Shown here one piece after another: positions 7,427 to 15,208 of a DNA stretch of 15,404 nt. The DNA comes from Acidobacteriota bacterium (GTDB lineage Bacteria; Acidobacteriota; Terriglobia; Bryobacterales; Bryobacteraceae), in the NCBI GenBank assembly GCA_947505565.1, contig CANNLB010000006.1:1-15404 (forward strand). The letters are read 5' to 3'. Position numbers and translations under genes: made by a program. Numbering within the stretch: position 1 is the first letter of the stretch; the number at the start of each line of letters is the position of its first letter. The notes below the pieces were generated by a model, which had not been told where the DNA came from, ran no database searches, and worked only from the letters and a program-made list of their open reading frames with translations.

Positions 7427-8728
7427 ATGCTGGAGTCAACTTTTCAACTGCCCCGAATTGTCAGGGTGAGACAGAATTTTCCGAGCCGAGCGCTGCCGGA
7501 TGTCCGCGGAGCCGTCAGCGCGGCGATGCGGACGGCGGCGATGGATTCGCGGCTCGCTCGCGGGTCTCGGGTCGCGATTGGCGTGGGCAGCCGCGGAATT
7601 ACCAATATTGATCAAATCGCTAAAGCGGTGGTCGACTATTGGCTTGCGGCTGGGTGCGCCCCCTTTATCTTCCCCGCGATGGGAAGCCACGGGGCGGCGA
7701 CTGCCGAGGGCCAAGCCGATGTACTGGCTCATTATGGGATTACCGAAGCCACGATGGGTTGCCCGATCATCAGCAATCTGGAAGTCGTTTCGCTCGGACG
7801 CGACGCCAACGGGATTGAAGCGTTTCTGGATAAGAACGCCTTCGACGCCGACGGGGTCATGTTAATCGGGCGCGTGAAGTGGCATACCGATTTTGCCGGC
7901 GAAATTGAGAGTGGATTGTTCAAAATGATGGCGATCGGGCTCGGGAAGTTTGCCGGGGCTCAGCGCTATCATACCTATGCTTATAAGTTAGGCCTCCATC
8001 ACGTCATTCGAAGTGTCGGTCGTCAGGTGCTGAGTTCCGGCAAAATCCTTGGTGGCTTGGCGATTCTCGAAGACGCCTATCATCAAACGGCCCATCTGGA
8101 GGCCGTCCCCGTCGAAAACATGGAAAAGCGGGAAGAAGAACTGCTGGCTCTCGCCAAATCTTGGATGGGTCGCCTCCCGTTTGACCTAGACATCTTGATG
8201 CTCGACGAGATTGGCAAGAATATCTCGGGTGCTGGGATGGATACCAAAGTTGTCAATCGCAGTGTGTCCGGAGAGTCCAATCCTTGGCCGGGGCCCCGCT
8301 TTGAAAGGGTTTTCCTGCGAGATCTTTCGAGCAAGAGCTACGGCAACGCGGTTGGTTTGGGGATGGCCGACATCATTCACGATCGCCTGCTCGCTAAAGT
8401 CAATTGGACGCCTACCCGGATCAACTCGTTGACCGCTTCGACGCCCGGGGCCATTCGGACCCCCGTGCATTTTGGGAGCGATTTCGAATGTCTAAAAACG
8501 ATGTGGCCAACGGTGGGCAAGCTGGAGGAGAAAGAAGTAACCTTGGGTTGGATTAAGAACTCTTTAGAGCTCACTCCGTGCGCCTTCAGTGAGAACTTAC
8601 TCCCGGAGATTGCCAAGAACCCGACGCTGGAAGTTCTGGGTGATCCTGAAACAATCGAAATGGATCCGCAGGGTAACTTCCTGACTTCTCTTTTTACGGC
8701 TGAAGACTTGGCCGCAGCCCACCATTAG
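7427..8728 (+). CDS. LarA-like nickel-pincer-dependent racemase/epimerase homologue
   Basis: This 433-residue protein belongs to the LarA superfamily (DUF2088, lactate racemase N-terminal fold). These enzymes racemise or epimerise 2-hydroxy acids using a covalently bound nickel-pincer nucleotide. The functional residues of Lactiplantibacillus LarA are matched in order: H88 (for H108) in MGSHGAAT, H153 (H174) in VKWHTDF, K166 (the cofactor-linked K184) in ESGLFKMMAIG, and H182 (H200) 16 residues after that lysine, the same distance as in LarA. The H153-K166 interval is 3 residues longer than in LarA. The substrate is unknown and likely not lactate. larB, larC and larE, which make the cofactor, are not in the window. 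The ATG at 7427 is preferred over the upstream in-frame extension, which lies inside hemQ. The GT-C gene begins 4 bp after its stop. Confidence 0.88.
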   Translation: MLESTFQLPRIVRVRQNFPSRALPDVRGAVSAAMRTAAMDSRLARGSRVAIGVGSRGITNIDQIAKAVVDYWLAAGCAPFIFPAMGSHGAATAEGQADVLAHYGITEATMGCPIISNLEVVSLGRDANGIEAFLDKNAFDADGVMLIGRVKWHTDFAGEIESGLFKMMAIGLGKFAGAQRYHTYAYKLGLHHVIRSVGRQVLSSGKILGGLAILEDAYHQTAHLEAVPVENMEKREEELLALAKSWMGRLPFDLDILMLDEIGKNISGAGMDTKVVNRSVSGESNPWPGPRFERVFLRDLSSKSYGNAVGLGMADIIHDRLLAKVNWTPTRINSLTASTPGAIRTPVHFGSDFECLKTMWPTVGKLEEKEVTLGWIKNSLELTPCAFSENLLPEIAKNPTLEVLGDPETIEMDPQGNFLTSLFTAEDLAAAHH

Positions 8729-8732
8729 CTGG

Positions 8733-10286
8733 ATGTTACTCCGGGCCGGTTTGGCGCTGGCGGTCGGCTTGGTTTGGGCGGTCGTTTTAGGGCAGTGGGG
8801 CGACATGCCCCACGCCACGGAGTACCAGGACGACGGCCTTTACTTCATCGGCGCTCAGTCGATCGCCAGCGGCCAAGGGTATAAGATCCTCAGTCTGCCC
8901 GGTGAGCCGGCGCAGACAAAGTATCCGCCGGGTTTCCCCGTTTGGCTGTCGATGGCGTGGCGGCTAGGCGGCGATTTTCCTCAAAATTTGCGTTGGGCCA
9001 CCGCGCTTTGCGTGGTCTGGCTGCCAGTATTGGGTGCGCTTTTTTGGATTTGGCTTGGTCAAGTTGGCCTTCGGGTTATCAGCCGCGACTGGTTGACGGC
9101 CCTGATGATGCTGAATCCATACATCGTGCTCTTCAGCCTGAGCATGTTCACCGAAATCTCGTTCACGGCCTTGGTGCTTGCTTCGTGGCTACTTCTCGAA
9201 CGAGGCCATCCGAAAGCGGCGGGCGGGCTGGCTGCGTTGGCTTATCTGTGGCGCACCGCCGGCATCGCACTGTTACCGGCTGGCATCCTCTGGATGCTCT
9301 GGCGGAAGGACCGGCGGAGTGCGGCGTACTTTGGTGTGACGCTGTTTCCGGTCATCGTCGCCTGGATGGTCTGGTCACGGTTGCACACCCCGCCTGGTCA
9401 GGATGTTGCCACTCTTTACTACACGAACTATCTCGGCTACCACCTGCTCAACTTCAGGCTCGCCGAAGCCCACCTTTTCCTCTGGAAAAACGTAGACGGT
9501 TTGTTCCAGGGTCTGGGTTCCCTGTTGGTACCCAAACTCGACGGAGCACTTTGGGAGAAGATTCTCGCCCAAACGATGTGCGTCGCCGGACTGAGCGGCT
9601 TGGTGCGGTTGATTCGGGGCGGAAATGAAACAGTGCGGGGATACGCTTGGTTCGGGGCCTTTTACGGCGCGCAGTTGGTGGTTTGGCACTTTGCGCCGAA
9701 TGAGCGCTTTGTGTTACCGCTTTTCCCTTTGCTTGCCGTCGGTTGGACGGAGGAGTTCGGTCGCCTGTGGGGGGCTATTCGGCAGCAACGGCTCGGTATC
9801 GATCCCGGTCAACGACTGGCAGCGTGGGTGCTGACGGGTTTCGGGACCTGTGTAACCGTTGGCTGTTTGTGGATGCAGGTCCAGGCGCTGACTGTGCTTT
9901 TGCCCAGTTTTATGGAGCAGCACCGCCGGGAATGGGTGGAGTTGGCCCCGGTTTGGGCTGAATTGCGAAAGGGAACCGAACCGGTATTGACCGATGCGGA
10001 TACGCTTCTTTACCTGGCCACGGGGCGCAAGGCGGTTAGTCTGATTGTTCCTACGCTAACTTGGTATCGCGAAGACTGGCAGGCGCGCCGGGCGGCGTTT
10101 CGCGCGGCAGCGGCGTATGCCCGGGAGCAAAAGGTTCGGTGGTTCCTGCTGCGGGAAAAGGATTTCAGCCGCGATATGGAAGCCGACATGCACAAGCGCC
10201 TTCTGACCGAGTTGCGGGCGGACCCGGAATGGGAATTGGTCCAGCAATGGGGAACCGTCCGCTTTTACCGCCTCAAAGTTCTCTAA
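8733..10286 (+). CDS. GT-C fold membrane glycosyltransferase (ArnT/PMT-like, family 39 type)
   Basis: This is a 517-residue polytopic inner-membrane protein with roughly ten hydrophobic segments up to about residue 395, then a soluble C-terminal part. After the first membrane segment comes an external loop with EYQDDGLYFIGAQSIASGQG, in which D33/D34 sit where GT-C enzymes carry their catalytic acidic pair. KYPPGFPVWLS follows, a typical second loop motif. Such enzymes move a sugar from a polyprenyl-phosphate donor to lipid, glycan or protein on the outer face of the membrane; donor and acceptor here are unknown. The C-terminal region (VWAELRKGTEPVLTDADTLL, later VRWFLLREKDF) resembles the periplasmic domain of similar bacterial proteins. 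It starts 4 bp after the larA-like stop with no clear ribosome site, which indicates translational coupling. Confidence 0.82.
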   Translation: MLLRAGLALAVGLVWAVVLGQWGDMPHATEYQDDGLYFIGAQSIASGQGYKILSLPGEPAQTKYPPGFPVWLSMAWRLGGDFPQNLRWATALCVVWLPVLGALFWIWLGQVGLRVISRDWLTALMMLNPYIVLFSLSMFTEISFTALVLASWLLLERGHPKAAGGLAALAYLWRTAGIALLPAGILWMLWRKDRRSAAYFGVTLFPVIVAWMVWSRLHTPPGQDVATLYYTNYLGYHLLNFRLAEAHLFLWKNVDGLFQGLGSLLVPKLDGALWEKILAQTMCVAGLSGLVRLIRGGNETVRGYAWFGAFYGAQLVVWHFAPNERFVLPLFPLLAVGWTEEFGRLWGAIRQQRLGIDPGQRLAAWVLTGFGTCVTVGCLWMQVQALTVLLPSFMEQHRREWVELAPVWAELRKGTEPVLTDADTLLYLATGRKAVSLIVPTLTWYREDWQARRAAFRAAAAYAREQKVRWFLLREKDFSRDMEADMHKRLLTELRADPEWELVQQWGTVRFYRLKVL

Positions 10287-10312
10287 TGGACTCGGTTTCG
10301 GGGTCGAAGAGG

Positions 10313-10390
10313 TTAGTGATGAGTCCGAAGCGCGGTTTGTTTCGGCCGCGAAGGAGGATCCCAGGCGGGGGCCTGCGGATCCTCTTCGTG
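10313..10390 (-). repeat. Probable dispersed intergenic repeat with long hairpin
   Basis: This part of the 242-bp gap (10287-10528) folds into a strong hairpin at 10349-10388. CGAA-(G)-GAGGATCC-CAGGC pairs with GCCTG-(C)-GGATCCTC-TTCG around a GGGG loop, 17 pairs with two single-base bulges. One minus-strand frame reads DPQAPAWDPPSRPKQTALR and stops soon after. I recall near-identical short peptides annotated as tiny hypothetical ORFs in acidobacterial genomes. That suggests a repeated DNA element rather than a gene; the memory is unverified and no second copy lies in this window. An A-run follows on the plus strand, so there is no U-tract for a plus-strand terminator. The remainder of the gap shows nothing further that I can support. 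Confidence 0.55.
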
Positions 10391-10528
10391 TAAAAAAATA
10401 GAAAAACTGACACAACTTTCACGAGCCCCCAGTTTTGTCTAACAGCAGCCAGGCGAACTTTTCTCGCTTGATCCAACTCGGCGTTCGATTTTTCCTCTAA
10501 CCGCCCGCAAACGATACAGTAGGAGCGT

Positions 10529-11074
10529 ATGAAAGCACTCCTACTGTTCATCTCCCTCGCCCTTCTCCTCCCCGCCCAAGTCAAACGCACCGATGTGATT
10601 CGCTCGACCACTCCGGCCGAAGATGCCAAAGGACTCGACGCTGCCGTTCCGGACTCGGTCGCCATATCCACCCGCTTTGAGCGGGTGGTCGTTATCCGCG
10701 TGAAGAACCAGGCCGGTCTGCTCGCCGCCATTGAAAAGCACGTCGCCGAGCAGAAAATCCGCAGCGCCGTCATCCTCTCCGGCGTCGGCTCCGCGCTTTC
10801 CACCCACTACCATATGGTCACCAACCGATCGTTCCCTTCGAAGAACACCTATTTCGAAGACCCCTCGACCTCAGCGGACATCATCTCCATGAGCGGCTTC
10901 GTGATTGATGGCAAGGTTCATTGCCATCTCACTTTCGCCGACACCGGCAAGGCCTTCGGCGGCCACCTGGAAGCTAACACCCGGGTCTTCACCTTCGCTG
11001 TTCTCGCTCTCGGTGTTCTGCCCGACAACGAGACTCTCGGCATGAAGCGTTTTGACGATAAGACGTGGCGTTGA
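10529..11074 (+). CDS. Exported PCC/PPC (DUF296) domain protein
   Basis: This 181-residue protein carries the PCC (plant and prokaryote conserved, DUF296) domain at about residues 48-178. Typical elements are ERVVVIRVKNQAGLLAAIEKH, SAVILSGVGSALSTHYHM, and the histidine-rich VHCHLTFADTGKAFGGHLEA. Family members form homotrimers; bacterial ones are of unknown function and in plants the domain occurs in AT-hook DNA-binding proteins. Here the N-terminus is a clear signal peptide (MKALLLFISLALLLPAQ), so the protein should act outside the cytoplasm, where DNA binding is unlikely. The histidines H128/H130/H142 region could bind metal or a small ligand. AGGAG ends only 3 nt before the ATG, a short spacing. 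The next frame begins with GTG overlapping the last 10 nt of this gene. Confidence 0.85.
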   Translation: MKALLLFISLALLLPAQVKRTDVIRSTTPAEDAKGLDAAVPDSVAISTRFERVVVIRVKNQAGLLAAIEKHVAEQKIRSAVILSGVGSALSTHYHMVTNRSFPSKNTYFEDPSTSADIISMSGFVIDGKVHCHLTFADTGKAFGGHLEANTRVFTFAVLALGVLPDNETLGMKRFDDKTWR

Positions 11075-11388
11075 GCCTCGCAATCAACGCTCCGCCGGTG
11101 CTCGTGATGGCCGCGCTCTCGACCCCGGCCGGTCTGTCGGAGCGGTGGTTCCAAACGTGTTCCTTCGATCGCGGCGTCTACTACTTCACCTTGGCGAACG
11201 GCGGAAATGGTCAGGCCCAAGCCCTGGAAACTTCGCCGCTGCATTTTCGCCTCTAACTCCGAAATGGCGTTCGCCTCCGCTGGGCGCTCGCCGCAGTCAA
11301 GAAAGAAACACACATCACCCTGCTTCACACCGGCGATATCGATCCCCGAGCCCTCCTCGAAGCCCTCAAACGCTTCTGCGAAAGCTAA
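11065..11388 (+). pseudogene. Short reading frame interrupted by an in-frame stop; unrecognised
   Basis: A GTG at 11065 opens a frame overlapping the DUF296 gene by 10 nt. It codes for 63 residues, including ERWFQTCSFDRGVYYFTLA and GQAQALETSPLHFRL, then meets TAA at 11254-11256. The same frame continues with coding character for 43 more residues (NGVRLRWALAAVKKETHIT, LLHTGDIDPRALLEALKRF) and ends at TAA 11386-11388. That stop overlaps the stop of the convergent DUF1501 gene. Continuous composition on both sides of the internal stop suggests a gene broken by one mutation, or a sequencing error. I do not recognise the family. The second part looks like the C-terminal strands and helix of a small PH-like domain, but this is only an impression. 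Confidence 0.4.
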
Positions 11389-12803
11389 CCAATAATTGCC
11401 TTGATCGGCTCACCATAATCAATATCAATCCGCTTATGCCCCGGCACCTCCAACTTCCGTGGATCAATCCCCATTTGATGCAACACGGTCGCATGAATAT
11501 CGGTGACGTAATGCCGGTCCTCGACGGCATGAAAACCGATCTCGTCCGTCGCCCCGTGCACCACCCCGCCCTTGATCCCTCCCCCCGCCATCCACACCGA
11601 GAACCCGTACGGATGATGGTCCCGCCCATTGGTCCCCTCCGCCCCCGGCGTCCGCCCGAACTCAGTCGCAAACACAACGAGCGTATCTTCTAACATCCCT
11701 CGCTGCTTCAAATCCTTCAACAATCCCGCGATCGGCAAATCCACCTGCGCCGCTAACTGCCCATGCGTCTTCTTCAAGTTACTATGCGCATCCCACTTAC
11801 CGGCCCCGCCGTTATTGCCGTGGAACACTTGAATGAATCGAACCCCCGATTCGGCCATCCGCCGCGCCGCCAGCAAGGTCTCGCCAAACGGCTTCGTCAC
11901 TGGCTGGTCTAACCCGTATAGCTTCTGCATCGAAGCATTTTCACTCGAAAAACGCATCACTTCCGGCACTGCCGTCTGCATACGGAACGCCAGCTCATAA
12001 CTTTTAATCCGCGCCTTCATCGCCGCATCGTCCGGGTACTCCACCTCGGCCAACCGGTTGAACCCACGGATCAAATCGAACTGGCGCCGCTGCTCTTCTT
12101 CCGTCGTCGCCACGAACGGCTTGGCGTAGGGCAGGGGACTGTCCGGCTTTACCTCGAGCCTTACGCCACCATGCTCCGGCCCCAAATACGACGCCCCATG
12201 CGCCCCCGGTCCGCCGCAACATGTGTCGATCGGCTCGCCGAGCACGACGAACTGCGGCAGATTCTCGTTTAGCGATCCGAGCCCATAATGCACCCACGAA
12301 CCGATTGTCGGGAACTGGCCTTCGAGCACATGCCGGCCGGTGTGGAACTGCATCTGCGCCCCGTGGTTGTTGTCCGTCGTCCAAACCGATCGCACCACGG
12401 CCAAGTCGTCCACACACCCGCCCACGTGCGGGAACCAATCGCTGACTTCGATCCCGCTCTGCCCCCGCTTCTGAAAGCCCACCTGTAATGGATAAAGCCG
12501 CGGCTGCGCCTTGTGCAGTCCGGCGATCACCTCGCGGAGGTTCTGTTTCACCAGCGGATTCTCCAGCGCCGCGTGGTAAGGCGTATCGCCGAGCAGGCGT
12601 CCAGCGTACTTGTTCAACTCCGGCTTCGGGTCGAACGACTCCATATGGCTGACGCCGCCGATCATGAACAACCAGATCACCCGCTTGGCCTTCGGTGCGA
12701 AATGGGGCATGCCGGTCGGCTTCTCGGCGTGCAGCATCGACCCGAGCGCCAGGCCCGTAAAACCCATTCCAATATCGGCGAGAAAGTTGCGGCGTGTAGA
12801 CAT
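11385..12803 (-). CDS. DUF1501 secreted protein (alkaline phosphatase/sulfatase-like fold)
   Basis: This 472-residue member of DUF1501 is related to the alkaline phosphatase superfamily. Members are abundant in Planctomycetota and Acidobacteriota and lie next to PSD1 genes. The N-terminus [20 protein letters not shown] looks like a Tat-type signal (RRNFL), so export in folded form is likely. Motifs include [14 protein letters not shown] (H53, D58), which opens the family, [11 protein letters not shown] (E381, R384), GRDHHP (D395-H397) and [11 protein letters not shown] (D435, H437, H442). These acidic and histidine residues fit metal-binding positions in this superfamily, but no reaction has been established for DUF1501. 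It starts 5 bp after the PSD1 stop without a Shine-Dalgarno, so translation is probably coupled. It is paralogous to the partial gene at the right edge. Confidence 0.92.
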   Translation of the reverse strand: MSTRRNFLADIGMGFTGLALGSMLHAEKPTGMPHFAPKAKRVIWLFMIGGVSHMESFDPKPELNKYAGRLLGDTPYHAALENPLVKQNLREVIAGLHKAQPRLYPLQVGFQKRGQSGIEVSDWFPHVGGCVDDLAVVRSVWTTDNNHGAQMQFHTGRHVLEGQFPTIGSWVHYGLGSLNENLPQFVVLGEPIDTCCGGPGAHGASYLGPEHGGVRLEVKPDSPLPYAKPFVATTEEEQRRQFDLIRGFNRLAEVEYPDDAAMKARIKSYELAFRMQTAVPEVMRFSSENASMQKLYGLDQPVTKPFGETLLAARRMAESGVRFIQVFHGNNGGAGKWDAHSNLKKTHGQLAAQVDLPIAGLLKDLKQRGMLEDTLVVFATEFGRTPGAEGTNGRDHHPYGFSVWMAGGGIKGGVVHGATDEIGFHAVEDRHYVTDIHATVLHQMGIDPRKLEVPGHKRIDIDYGEPIKAIIG

Positions 12804-12808
12804 GGCAG

Positions 12809-15208
12809 TTAGCGAATCGTCACGAAATCATTATGGTTGAAAAGCGCATGAACCAGGTTCCCCGGCGTCGCGGTCGCCGCCAGGGATCGCTCCGCTGCGC
12901 TCGGCAGTCGACCCAAAATCGTTTGAAATACCCGGTCGATAAACGCCGGTCCTTCGAGCTTTTGGGCCAGCTTTTGGGCCAATTCCTGGCTCAACTGGCT
13001 GTTGGCCATCGCGAGGGCCTGTTGCGGCACGACGCTCTCATTGCGCTGGTAGCACTCGGTTGGGTTCGGTCCGTCGAACACCTTTAAAAACTCCATCTGC
13101 GCGTCAGGCGAATGGCTAAAGTAGAGGCTCCGCCGCCGCGACTCGAACCCCTTCGTGGGGTCTATCTCCGGGCCCTTCATCGTGCCGTCGAGTTCGCCCG
13201 CCACGCTCAAAATGCTATCCCGCACCGCTTCGCCTTCCAGGCGCCGTGGGTTCATCCGCCACAGCCACTGGTTTTCCGGATCGATCGCGTTGTTTGGGTG
13301 GCCTTCGGTTCCGGCGGTTGACCGCATCTGATACACCTGGCTCGTGAGGATCAGCCGGTGCAACGCCTTCATGCTCCACCCGCTCCGCATCAACTCCGTC
13401 GCCAACCAATCGAGCAACGCCGGGTGAGTCGGTGCCTTCCCGTTCAGCCCGAAATCAAACACCGTCGGTACGATCGCCGTCCCAAAGTGCCTTAGCCAAA
13501 TATGATTCACGGCAACGCGGGCCGTTAGCGGGTTCTCCTGCGAACCGATCCATTGCGCCAACGCCGTCCGCCGCCCAGTGCTCTTGGTTGGGTACTCTTT
13601 GCCGATGGGCGTATACCCCGTGGCCTGCTGCGTCAACGCGGCAGTTGCTGCCGCCAATTTCTTCTTCGCCTCGCCGAGCTTTTTCTCGTTCGGCTTCTCG
13701 CCCGCCAGCGCCTCGGTTAACTCCGCCTGCGCCTTCAGCGCTTGCTCTTGGCCGCGCAGTAGCCCGGCCTTGCGCTCGAGCTCCCGTGCTTTCGCCGCTA
13801 GCTCTTCGTAGCGCAAATCCGGCGGTTCGGCGAACTTTGCCCGCTCCGCCGCCAGCCGCGCTTCCAGCGCCGGCAACTCCGCCTCGGCGGCGGCCAAAGC
13901 CTTTGGATCGCCGGCCGCCTTCGTAATCGCGGCCTTTGCTTCGGCGAGAAGATCGGCGTGGACAAAGCCCCGCTGGTCCGGGTAGTAAGCGGCCAAAGGC
14001 AGCGCCACCGGAGTGATCTTGCCCAGCGCCGGGCCCAGATGCGCTAGGGTGCCGGGCAATAGATCCTTCGATTTATCCGGGGATTGAATGTTGCCGCGAA
14101 TCAGTAAGTACGTCGGTCGGTCCAGCGCCGCGTCGAACACCCGTGCGAGTCCGTCCTTTTCGGGATCTACCTGCCCCGCGACGCGGTCCACGCGGACGTC
14201 GTAGGGCTCGAAGATCGCCCGCATGCGGTAGTACTCTTCCTGCGAAATCGGGTCGTACTTATGGTCGTGGCAACGGGCGCACTTCACGGTGACGCCCATG
14301 AATCCCAACATCGTATGGTCCACCGCGTCCTGCATCCAGCCGTCGCGGTCGAACTTCGAAAAATTGCGCGCGAGGAAGCCGGTCGCCCGCACGGTGTCCG
14401 GATCCTCTGGTGCCACCTCGTCTCCGGCCAGCATCTCCAAAATCATCCGGTCGTAAGGCTTATCCCGATTCAACGCCTCGACGATCCAATCCCGCCAACG
14501 CCACATGAACTTTTGGCTGTTGCGGACCTCGCTTGCGTTCCGGTATCCGTACCAATCGCTGTAACGCCAAATGTCCATCCAGTGCCGGCCCCACCGCTCG
14601 CCGTAACGGGGGTCGGCCAGGAGCCCATCGACGACCTGTTCATAGCTTTGGCCGGCCGCGCGCGTCATCTCCTCAGCCGTGGGCGGCAGACCCACGACAT
14701 CGAGATACGCTCGGCGTACCAGCGTCGCCCGATCCGCCGCTGGCATCGGCTTCAACCCTCGTCGCTCCCGCTCCGCGCTCAAAAATGCGTCGATCGGGTT
14801 GCCCGGCCCCGGCGGTGTTGCCCGCACCGGCTTCTCAAATGCCCAGTGCTTCACCTTTGGCGCGGAGGCCGCCACGATCCGTTGCTCCCACGGTGCTCCG
14901 TCCTCAATCCATGCGGCTACCACGGCCAACTCGGCTTCGGTGAACTTGGCTCCGAACTTAGGCATCGCCGGCTTGGCGGTATGCGCCAGCACCTGATACA
15001 GGTAGCTTTCTTTCGCCTTTCCTGGCACCAGCCCGGCACCGCGGTCCCCGCCCCGAATTGCGGTCTCCCGCTTCGATAGATCGAGACCGGACTGCTTCGA
15101 TGCACCGTTGTGACAGCCCGCGCAGCGCGCCTCCAGGAGCTTCACCGCATCCGGTGTCTGCGCCTGCAACGCGATCGCGAATCCGAGCCCCAACGCTGCT
15201 CTAAACAA
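12809..15208 (-). CDS. PSD1-type secreted cytochrome (planctomycete cytochrome C, DUF1549, DUF1553)
   Basis: This 799-residue protein starts at TTG 15208-15206 with a short hydrophobic signal ([16 protein letters not shown]). The order is a planctomycete-type cytochrome C domain with heme motif CAGCH (C29, C32, H33) at ~20-110, DUF1549 at ~130-340, a lysine/glutamate/alanine-rich coiled coil at ~416-526, and DUF1553 at ~545-770. DUF1549 contains a second CxxCH (C310-H314, [10 protein letters not shown]), which is usual in the family and could hold another heme. The conserved [11 protein letters not shown] and [12 protein letters not shown] motifs are also present. The likely heme points to a redox or electron-transfer role outside the cytoplasm; the substrate is unknown. 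TTG overlaps the stop of the upstream DUF1501 gene by 8 nt, and no ATG lies nearby in frame. Confidence 0.93.
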   Translation of the reverse strand: MFRAALGLGFAIALQAQTPDAVKLLEARCAGCHNGASKQSGLDLSKRETAIRGGDRGAGLVPGKAKESYLYQVLAHTAKPAMPKFGAKFTEAELAVVAAWIEDGAPWEQRIVAASAPKVKHWAFEKPVRATPPGPGNPIDAFLSAERERRGLKPMPAADRATLVRRAYLDVVGLPPTAEEMTRAAGQSYEQVVDGLLADPRYGERWGRHWMDIWRYSDWYGYRNASEVRNSQKFMWRWRDWIVEALNRDKPYDRMILEMLAGDEVAPEDPDTVRATGFLARNFSKFDRDGWMQDAVDHTMLGFMGVTVKCARCHDHKYDPISQEEYYRMRAIFEPYDVRVDRVAGQVDPEKDGLARVFDAALDRPTYLLIRGNIQSPDKSKDLLPGTLAHLGPALGKITPVALPLAAYYPDQRGFVHADLLAEAKAAITKAAGDPKALAAAEAELPALEARLAAERAKFAEPPDLRYEELAAKARELERKAGLLRGQEQALKAQAELTEALAGEKPNEKKLGEAKKKLAAATAALTQQATGYTPIGKEYPTKSTGRRTALAQWIGSQENPLTARVAVNHIWLRHFGTAIVPTVFDFGLNGKAPTHPALLDWLATELMRSGWSMKALHRLILTSQVYQMRSTAGTEGHPNNAIDPENQWLWRMNPRRLEGEAVRDSILSVAGELDGTMKGPEIDPTKGFESRRRSLYFSHSPDAQMEFLKVFDGPNPTECYQRNESVVPQQALAMANSQLSQELAQKLAQKLEGPAFIDRVFQTILGRLPSAAERSLAATATPGNLVHALFNHNDFVTIR

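Noticed and set aside
10288..10326. GGACTC...GAGTCC inverted repeat with TTCG/CGAA inside it
   Set aside because: Arms of 6 and 4 bp with a long loop are expected by chance in GC-rich DNA; no regulatory context beyond the nearby larger hairpin.
10273..10803. Minus-strand frame of 176 codons through the intergenic repeat
   Set aside because: It is antisense to the 3' end of the GT-C gene and the start of the DUF296 gene, and the part in the gap is better explained as a repeated DNA element.
10918..11328. Minus-strand frame of 136 codons opposite the DUF296 gene
   Set aside because: It is largely antisense to a well-supported gene, and its product shows no motif; the plus strand explains the region better.
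11052..11693. Plus-strand open frame of 213 codons running into the DUF1501 gene
   Set aside because: Its second half is antisense to DUF1501 and composition is arginine/proline-rich. The frame starting at 11065 is more protein-like.
14261..15079. Long plus-strand open frame of 272 codons
   Set aside because: It lies wholly antisense to the PSD1 gene, whose domains are unmistakable. Its product is rich in R, P, H and A with no recognisable motif, as expected from the opposite strand of GC-rich coding DNA.
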